Source: Phyto melanocephala (taxonomy: Eukaryota > Arthropoda > Insecta > Diptera > Rhinophoridae). From it: a stretch of 64,000 nucleotides of DNA. Below the pieces are notes generated by a model. The model did not search any database, was not told the DNA's origin, and saw only the letters and a program-made list of their open reading frames with translations. The position numbers were made by a program, and so were the translations under genes. Below, in pieces: positions 55,800-64,000 of this stretch. How positions within the stretch are numbered: the stretch's first letter is position 1; each line of letters opens with the position of its first letter. The stretch spans positions 124,272,833 to 124,336,832 of the forward strand of contig OW799233.1 of the NCBI GenBank assembly GCA_941918925.1. The letters are read 5' to 3'.

Positions 55800-57300
55800 A
55801 CTTATTCAAAAATTTTGTTCAACTTTTTTGCGCTTCTGTCAAACTGAAATGTGGGTTAATATGACAGTTTGTTAACCCATATTTAAATGATTTTATTATT
55901 TGAAGCAAATTAAATGTAAATTCGTTTTTCTCTAACGTTTATTTAGTGGCAATTTCCGTTTTGTCACCAATTTGCCTACTGTTGGTAAACAACACAGTTT
56001 GTTTGAGTGACTGTTTGCTGTTTTTTACTGCTGCTGGCTGTAACATTGATTTCGTTACAGTTTTTTTTATTTTGTTTAATATCTTGGGCGATTTATATCA
56101 GCAGCAATTGCATTACCATTCACTTTTTTCACAGCAGCCTTAATATTCTTAAATTATTCATAACTTTATCTTACTTGCTATTTGAACATATTTCTGTGCC
56201 TTTTTTTTTCTAAAATTACTTTGGTATGTGTGTGTTTTTTTTTACTTGCAATTAAATTTTGAATATCTTTTAAGAGTTGTGTAAAACTATGTATTTAAGC
56301 GTAAGTGTTTTTGTTTAAGATCTTGTTACAATTACTTGTTTAACATATGGGTCTTATGATCTTTCAAATGTAGTTGCCTTAAAGTCAAACAGCAACAATA
56401 ATAGGAAATAAAAATTTTTCTTTTATTTTATAAAAAAATCAAACTTTTATTACAATGTGGTTTAGTTTGCATTCATACCTTTATAATTGAGTGGCAGAGA
56501 CAAGTTGTAATTGTTACTTTTACACACATCCTAAGGATACACTTAGAGAAATTTGTAGGTTGCAAAAATAAAAAAATAAAAAATTATTTTATTTATTTAG
56601 TTTTATTTTATTTAACCATAAAGTCTAAAATATTATTGTGTAATAACCGTTATGATATGTTGTTCTTTATGTGTTTCCTGTGTGCGTAATTTTGTCATGC
56701 CTGTGCTTAAACATGCCATTAATTTTTGGACACACTTTTGATTCAACAAAACAATATTTTATAATAAACTTATTGCACATACATACATACGTACATATTT
56801 TTTGCTGTTAATTTTGTTGTAGTCATGTTTGTTTGACCATAAATACAAACAGAACATAATATTGTTAATTTATGATACATTTAAGTGTGAAAAAAATTAT
56901 TTTGAAATTGTTGTAACAGAATGGAAGAAAAACAAATATGTATCTCTGATTGCCAAGTTAATATATATAAAATGTGTGTTAAATACTCAACACCTAATAA
57001 TTATAGAAATAAGCTTTCATCACTTTTTCACACGCACAAAATTGTTGTGCAAAATGTTGCTTAAGCTATATTCACACTACACTACAAGTCGTAAGATTTA
57101 AATTAATGTTTCTACTAGCGAGAGAAAATTCAGTGTTTTTTTTTTTTTTTGGTACTTTTTCTAATGTTAAAAGAACTAAAAATTTAAAAATTTTACATTT
57201 CTATGCTCGCAAATTATATACAAGTGTTGTTGTAAGGTGTCTTTTCAGCTCTGTTCCTCAAAACTTAATTTTGCTAATATTTTTTACAATATAAAAAAAA
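55800..57300. other. AT-rich DNA, no supported feature
   Basis: Several short frames (55946-56213, 56829-57294) have no recognisable domain. Confidence 0.4.
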
Positions 57301-58018
57301 CAAGTAACAGTGCTATATTCGGCCGTGCCGAATCTTATATACCCTTCACAACGTGTAGTCATGCAATAACAATTGTTTTTATCACCATTCATCTCATATA
57401 AAATACGTACATATGTATATACTGGTTAGACTAAATGTGGCATCGAATCCCAGCTGAGCCAAAAAAATTTTATCTTATTTTGTTTAAGATATTATTTATA
57501 TTTTATTATTTTTTTTTTATATTTTTTTTAAATTTTTTTAAAAAATTTTTTATACAAATTTTTAAGATTTTTTTTTAATTTTTTTTAAAATTTTTTTTTT
57601 ATTTTTAATATATTTTTTTTTGTAATTTTTTTTTTTGGCATGTTTTTTGCATGTATGTATGTATGTATGTTGTTGTTGTAATTGTGTAAAAAAACGAGGT
57701 GGTCGTGGTTTTTTGCTCATATCTCAGAAAGTTATGGGGCGATTGTGCTGAATTTCAATAGCGATTCATTTCTGGATATTTCCAAGAGATTGATACCATA
57801 TACAGATCTGAGGAACATATAGTTGCTTCTAAAAGTTGATTTCAACCAACACACGGACAGACGGTCAGACGGACAGACGGTCAGGGCTTAATCGACTCCT
57901 CTATTCATAAGCTTTCAGAAAATATATACTTTATGGGGTCGGAAATGAAAATTGTAGAAATTACAAACGGAATGACAAAGCTATATATACCCTTGTGCAC
58001 CACAGGTGAAGGGTATAA
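57301..58018 (-). mobile_element. Family A element, variant subfamily, copy 2
   Basis: CAAGTAACAGTGC with hairpin ATTCGGC-CGT-GCCGAAT at the left. The right end holds the hairpin read on the other strand as TATACCCTT-CACC-TGT-GGTG-CAC-AAGGGTATA (57986-58017). The interior matches 38804-39522 (GTTATGGGGCGATTGTGCTG, CAATAGCGATTCATTTCTGG). An AT-rich centre spans 57470-57640. Confidence 0.86.
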
Positions 58019-58539
58019 CAATAAAAATTTGTATATCTGTTAACTATTATACATTTACACATGAGTCAAAGTAACTAGAACGTAGCAGATTTTGAGCAAA
58101 ACTAGTTAATTTTTTGCTAGGTTTCCCAAGCAAAACAATATCTACTTCGCCACTAGATTTTGCCTAATACCACTTTACGGTTCACCACACAACTCAGTTT
58201 GGTTGTGTGTGAGTCAACCAAACTTATGCACAACCAAACTCATTTTAGGTATTGTGATACTCAACTGTTTCTAGTTGAGTTTGCTATAAAGTTGCCAACT
58301 TAAAATATCGAACTGCCAACTTTAAATATTATGTTTGGCAAATAAAAATTAAAAAAAAATGCCGAATAAAAGGTATTTATAATGATAAGTGCCGATTTAT
58401 GTTATGATGATGAAAATAAAAACTCTTGTGTAGATGTCTACGTACAAAAATAAATATTCGTGATGATTCAAGCCCTCTTGAGCTGCCCAGTGCCAAGTAT
58501 ATAGGTATTTCTAATAAGTAACGAAACTAAATAATTATT

Positions 58540-58815
58540 TGATATTTATAGATTTATAAGTTGTTTCCGACTAAGCAAGGAAGCGTTTTTTAATTGCTGG
58601 ATGAAATTAAAGATCACCTAAAAACACCTGTTCGCGTGGTGGCTATTCCTCCGATATTAAAGTTATGTGCTGCTCTTAGATTTTTTGCTGACGGAAGCTA
58701 TCAGAAATGCAATGAAATTAAAAAGTTGCTATTAAAATGTACATATACTTACGATCTCTCCATTTTGTTTTCCATTCTTAACGCTTTTAAAAAAATCAAC
58801 CTTAACTGCCAATAA
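58540..58815 (+). pseudogene. PIF/Harbinger-like transposase fragment
   Basis: FRLSKEAFF followed by a one-base frameshift into LLDEIKDHLKTPVRVVAIPP and ILKLCAALRFFADGSYQKC. (R/Y)RLS.EAF..LL..I...L and L.AALRF.A.GSYQ are conserved at the N-terminal side of HARBI1-type nucleases (DDE_Tnp_4), before the catalytic core. After GSYQKC the similarity ends, though the frame stays open to 58815. None of the catalytic DDE residues is present. Surrounding sequence has repeated CAACT/AGTTG motifs on both sides (58190-58310 and 58810-58990) that could be decayed ends, but I could not fix them. Confidence 0.6.
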
Positions 58816-58999
58816 CACAACTACTCTTAAGCAGTTGTGTGTATTCAACATTTTTGTCGACCAAATTTTTTCAAAGTTGAAAACGGTAATGCCACGAAAA
58901 AATAGATACACAACTGAATAGTCAACTGTAAGTTGAGTTGAGAATAGCAATGTCAATTTGCCAAAGACAACCAAACTGTTACAAAAATGGAGAACCGCA

Positions 59000-60610
59000 A
59001 TAGGGGCATAAATCTACTCAAATTCTAGTACTACTCCACATTGTACTAAAAAATACTACGCTGCATAAAGAAAAATTCAATCACAATTTATAAGGTGGTT
59101 GCAATTGTATAAATACTTTATTGTTTATATTTTTTAATATGGAGTTTGAGTTTTCGATAGGCAGAGTATAGACTGTTTTGAAAATGAAATCACGAAAAAT
59201 TTCTAAAAATAATAGTGTGAACAGTGTAGATTTCGACCAGGTTTTTAATTCAAATTTACTAGATTTCTCGCAGGTGTAAATATACTATTTCTTGATAAAT
59301 TTAATATTAAGCAAAATTAAATATTAATTAAAACAAAAAATTAAAACAAACGGGAAAGCATTAATTAACTGTGGCTTACCGGCATATTTCAAAAACTTTA
59401 TATAGACGCAAGGCAGTTTACAGGCCTATTATGCGAAAAGCGCTATTTTGCACTATCTTATTAAAACCACAGCTCTTTCTCATTTACGACATTTAATTGT
59501 GGTAAAAAAAAGCGAAAAAAAAAGTAGTGATCATAGTCCTGTAGCGATAACTATTGCCTAGAAAGTTCTCGGTAAAAGTTTGTGAATTATTTTCACTCCA
59601 AATGCTTTAGTTTCGCTTATTTACGTGTTCATTAAACAACGAATGAGCTTCATCGCTGAATAATTTTTTTTTTGAAAAGCGCTATCTATTAAATATTTTA
59701 TATATTTTTTTGCTTTTCTGTGAAAAAATGCAATGGCGCTAAAACAAGGAAAACATATTGGTTTGTTCACAAAATGTATGAAATTGTAATAAAATTATTG
59801 TAAAAATGTTGAGCGATAGTGAGATTCTATCTCGCTACTGAATTCTACGAAATAGTGCAGATGCCAATTTGTATGGAAAATCGAGTTAGGTTGGAGTTCT
59901 GTTTCATCATTTAAGTTGTTAAATTAAAAGCTATAACTGTACGTTACCGCCCGATCAATTCATTCTAATACCCACTGTGGTGATGTCAGTACTGAAGTCT
60001 CACATTTTTATAAATAATATAATAACCGCTCAATCCGTCGTATACTAGTGTTGCCATCCGTAAACAATTTTCATCCATTTCTGATATAATTTGCTGAATC
60101 TTGTCGTTCTTACTTTTTACCCATTGACTACTACATCTTTTCCTAACTCTCCTAATACTGTTGCTTTAAGTTTAAAATAATTCTGATCAGATATTCTAAA
60201 CCAATCTAAACATGTAAAAATGTAAGATTTGCTGTAATTAAAATTAAGTTTAGTAAGTAATAGGGCGACTATGGATTTTTCGAATAAAACTTTTCCCACC
60301 TACACAGGCACACAGGCAAAAAGTTAACCTTAAAGTTTCATTTATTTTGTTTGCATAAATAACTTCATATAACCGCAGACAGATTGATTCAAAGGCACGA
60401 TCTTGGAAACCAATCAGCGTAACATTTCAAAAAATATCAAGTTGCCAAATCTTGCCAACGTTTGACGAGCTGTGTGGCATTTAGTGCAATCCATTTTAAA
60501 AAAGTGTTCAGTAAACATTCGTTTCAATTGGCATCGAAATAAGCCTTTTACTTCTGAGTTATAACTAAAGTACTAAAATAACTGGCATTGAAATAACGAT
60601 TTCGTTTTTT
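59000..60610. other. AT-rich DNA, no supported gene
   Basis: The 60-codon minus frame at 60117-60299 continues after a stop into a further open stretch (KVRTTRFSKLYQKWM), but I recognise no domain. Confidence 0.35.
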
Positions 60611-60614
60611 TTTT

Positions 60615-60815
60615 TAAGTTTGATTTAAAAAAACCGGTTTTTATTTCGGTTTTTGATTAAAAAAAAAAAAAAAATTACTAAAATAAAAAAAAAAATAAAA
60701 AAAAAAAAAAAATAATAAAATAAAATAAAAAAAGGGTTTCGATTTACTTGAATTTAGGAAAAAAAAAAATAAAACCGGTCGGCTTTTTAAACATAAAAAA
60801 ACCGGTTATCCGGTT
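60615..60815. repeat. AAACCGGTT-bearing scrap related to family E
   Basis: AAAAAACCGGTTTTTATTTCGG (about 60627), AAAACCGGTCGGC (about 60772) and AAAAAACCGGTTATCCGGTT (about 60797) flank an A-rich tract (60660-60735). These resemble the subterminal motif clusters of family E, but no TAGGGTGATAGA end is seen. Confidence 0.45.
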
Positions 60816-60819
60816 ATTG

Positions 60820-62980
60820 GCTTCTGTTTTGTAGACTCGCTGAACAGAATAGTGCGCATGATGAAACTCCCCAAATAACTTTCAAAATAAATTTTTACAA
60901 TTTGACCTTTTGTACAGCCAAACTACAACAAAAGCGACAAGCGTTGGCTTAGCGCTTAAGCTGAAGTGACAAACCTAAACAAGAGCGTCAACATTGTGTA
61001 ATGAACTGTAATGTTCGCGTATAAAGTTTAGTGAAACCCTCTTACTAAAAATAAAAAATTTGTGATAAAATCACTTATTCGACCTGAAAAGAGCTTTTAA
61101 TAATTACAAAAGCAAAAAAAAAAAAACAACCGTTATATGACAGCTAACTTTAATACCTAACGTTCTGTCAAAATTTGATTTTCTAATTGCAAAGCGTTGC
61201 CGCCGCGATATTTTGGTTTGCTTAAACATTTTTGACAGCTAAAAAACGCATACCTCCCTTATTTAGGTTTGGCTGTTATTTAGTTTATTAACGATAAAAT
61301 TAAAGCGAACAAAATCAGAAATAGAGTTACCAGATCTGCATGACAATTTAACCGTATGAGGAAAGTTAGAACATAAACAACACCGTTTATTTTTTTTTAT
61401 TTTAGAATGTTTTCTACAAAATGTTTTTTTTTTTTACTTCGAACCTAGAATTTTTTAGCTTTAAACGCCACATGTTAAAACATGTCATTAGAAAAAGTTA
61501 CACTTCATTATAGCAACAAGAATAATAAAGTGAAATTTGAGTTGTTATTGTTATTGTTGCATTTTGAAGTATTATTTACAAAATTAATGTTTTACTTCTT
61601 AACAATGTAACAAAGAATTTATAAATAATGACTGCCACAGACAAGTATTTAAAAAAATTAAAGTTTTAGCCCACTTTTTAATGCGTTAGTGAAAGTTGGT
61701 TTGGTTTTCTTTTTTCCCCCTTAATTTCAATGGAAAATTATTTATAACGTGGCTGTCATTCTAGTTGTATTTTTTTGTATGTTTTCAACATTTATTGAAT
61801 AGGGCTTAAGAATATTGAAAGGTTATTTTCTAAATGCTTTACAACGAAATTATAAAGTAATTTTGTATTAACAAAAAATGCCTTTTTTTCTTGAGCTTTT
61901 CTTAAGAGCTCTCCTCAACAGCAACATTATATATGTATGTATATATATCAATATTACATTACACATACATACATATAAAATGTAATAAATTACTGTTGCT
62001 TGTCTTTTATACGGTTAAGATTTATAATTTTTATTGTCTTAACCAAAATTTTATGTTTTATTATTTTTTTTTATTTTTTTATTTTTTTTTTATTTTTTTG
62101 TGAATGAAGGTAAATCATCTTCAGAACACAAGTGATTGTGTGTTGCTAGCTAGAAGCCTGTATAAAACCTTTTTTATGAAATACTTAAAGTTGCCTGCAG
62201 AAAATTGAGCAATAAACACTTGTTAAAAAATTTCAAAATACGAGTACACTTAAAGAAATGTTAGTTGAACCACTTTTAAAAACGAAAACATCTTTAAAAT
62301 GTTTGGCGCCAGATTTTTCTTTATAATGTTTTTCCTCTCCGTTTTATACAATATATTTTAGCAATATTTTTCGTGTGACTTAGATATTAAGTAATCCTTC
62401 CATTATGTTTATGCTTTCAACATAAATCTACTGTTTGTTTACATACACACACGTAAGTTTTGCAAGATTATATCTCGTGATTGCCTGACTCTGTCTGATG
62501 CATGATTAAGTAAATGTTTTGTTAGTCTATCTGTCTATCTATTGATTTTGAGAGTACTTTAGTGTTTGTCTTGCAATATACGTTAACTCGGATTAAATTG
62601 ATAAATATCTTTAAACAAAATACACAAAAATAAAACTGCCACATGGATGCCACAGCAGATTAAATATTTTAAAAGCAACAAACGATCCAAATAAATAATA
62701 AAAGAGATTTAAAGAAAATATATATTTGTATACTCATATGAACTGAAGATTTAGTGTTATTTGTTGTAGCTGAAAATATAATATTTTTAACACGATTAAC
62801 TTGCATCTAAAAGCCTTAGTATTCATAGCGAATAAAAACTTAACTACAGACAGATGATAAATAAACTGTTTTGACGATAAGAAGCATTTTGTTCGAAAAG
62901 TTTAGGTTTATCTAAGTTGCGTTGCAATTATTCATCTAAAAAATTAATATAAAAATGTATCTCATATTATGCAAAAGCGA
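60820..62980. other. AT-rich DNA, no supported gene
   Basis: Nothing recognised apart from CCTAAACAAGAGCG (60976, like the arm end of the 6102-6222 foldback) and (CATA)n/(GTAT)n microsatellites near 61930-61980. Confidence 0.4.
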
Positions 62981-62982
62981 AA

Positions 62983-64000
62983 ATAAGTAAGAGCAATATT
63001 TTCGGCTGTGCCGAATTTTTTATACCCACCACCAATTTTATGTTGTTTTATAGCACAAAATGTATTATTTTGTTATTACCTGTAATCGCTATGGAATTAT
63101 CTCTTTATACTAAAATGTGTATCACTTTCTTTGTATAACTTCGATATGCTATTAAAATATTTTTCTGCTAAATTTATTCTTTCAATAAAAATGGGCGTTA
63201 AAGTAGGCGTGTGAATGTAGTTTCTGCTAATAAATTCAACTAAGGTATTTCATTATAGTCCTTTGTTTTTCCAATAACTTTTTCCATAGAGAAATAATAT
63301 GAATTTAAGATTAATCGTAATATGGGAAATAGGCGTTAAAAAGGGCGTGTCACCTTCATTTTCTGGCATAACAATGACATTGTCTAGAAAGCTATATGTA
63401 CGAAATTTCATTATCATTCATCTAATTTTGTCGGTTTTATGAGCTTTTAAATTTCATTAACAGTAGATTACGTGAAAAGTGGGCGTTATAGTAGGCATGC
63501 CAACAGATTTTACCAATAAATTCAACTCAGATATTTCAATATAGAGTCCTTTATTCTTCCAAAATCTTTATTATATGAATTTGAGATAAGACGTTATCTG
63601 GGAGGTGGGCGTAAAAGGGGGCGTGTCACATTTATTTTCCGTTAGTGTAAAGCCTTTTACCAAAAAGTAATGCTTGCAAAATTTCAGAATCAGAATCATA
63701 CATCTTATTTTGCCAGTTTTATTACATTTAAATTTTGAATATACCGAAAAATACACTCCGCGGTATTAATTATCGTACGTTTTAATCTTTAACTCCTTTC
63801 CTAACTTATAGATTTAAGCAATTTTCGGGGAAAAATATTTTTTTTACTAAGAAAATATATATACAAAATTTTATGGCTCTGCGTTAATGAATTTGGACTC
63901 AATTGCATTTTATTCGATGTTGAAAGGACACGGCTTTTTTTACTTACTCTTGTTTTACGAGCTATAACTCACTTCCTAATATTCCGATTTAGCCCGTACA
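62983..64000 (-). mobile_element. Family B element, cut by window end
   Basis: AATAAGTAAGAGCAATATTTTCGGCTGTGCCGAAT and TTATACCCACCACCAA open the element. The interior repeats GGGCGTTAAAGTAGGCGTGT, ATGAGCTTTTAAATTTCATT and GGTGGGCGTAAAAG. It lacks the mariner-type MITE: the site reads TTTCTTTG-TA-TAACTTCG (TA at 63134-63135). The sequence runs off the window at CTTCCTAATATTCCGATTTA, a block found near 30165 in the other copy. The frame 63571-63756 is inside the repeat. Confidence 0.8.

Overview
The window is AT-rich, gene-poor eukaryotic DNA. It looks like an intergenic or intronic stretch from a higher fly (Diptera: Brachycera, probably a calyptrate such as a blow fly or muscid). The main reasons are many short elements built like the DINE-1/Helentron-associated elements of flies, Tc1/mariner, pogo, hAT and PIF/Harbinger relics, CR1-like and RNase H-bearing LINE fragments, and (TTG)n and (GTAT)n microsatellites. 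I found no convincing complete host gene, no rRNA or tRNA, and nothing prokaryotic. The species guess is inference. All repeat families, letter names and boundaries are mine, read by eye from the sequence.

Layout. 1-7 kb: two family-C elements, a complete TA-flanked Tc1/mariner element with a DD37E transposase (2959-4254), a small inverted-repeat element and a 121-bp foldback. 7.8-12.5 kb: family E copies with AACCGGTT motifs, a 155-bp block duplicated in tandem, and a GC-rich hAT-type MITE with an 8-bp target duplication. 12-18 kb: two family-A elements, an inverted repeat and a TIR element. 18.8-21 kb: a 27-bp minisatellite interrupted by a 5'-truncated CR1-like LINE. 22.3-26.5 kb: a Tc-type relic, then a pogo/Tigger-like element that hosts a MITE, family E and a tandem array, one inside another. 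26.7-30.6 kb: a TIR element interrupted by family B, which itself carries two mariner-derived MITEs. 31.7-33.4 kb: foldback and LINE relic. 33.4-43.5 kb: mostly blank, with a TIR element, two mariner-type transposase relics, one family-A copy, an RNase H LINE relic and an unassigned candidate exon (39930-40152). 43.5-50 kb: foldback, an A/B chimeric element and two long family-A copies. 50.5-52 kb: LINE relic. 54-64 kb: two family-A copies, Tc1-like and Harbinger relics, and a family-B copy cut by the window end.

The common thread is families A, B and C. They share a 3' hairpin (ATTCGGC-nnn-GCCGAAT), a TATACCC subterminal inverted repeat, a CAGACGGA-type short repeat and a TACTTTATGGGGTC-like block, while their interiors differ. 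Their 5' hairpins keep pairing while the sequence changes, including one clear compensatory pair. One element (43809-45779) has an A left end and a B right end. Filled and empty sites for two MITEs can be read inside the window. These transposon-structure observations, rather than any new gene system, are the most interesting content.
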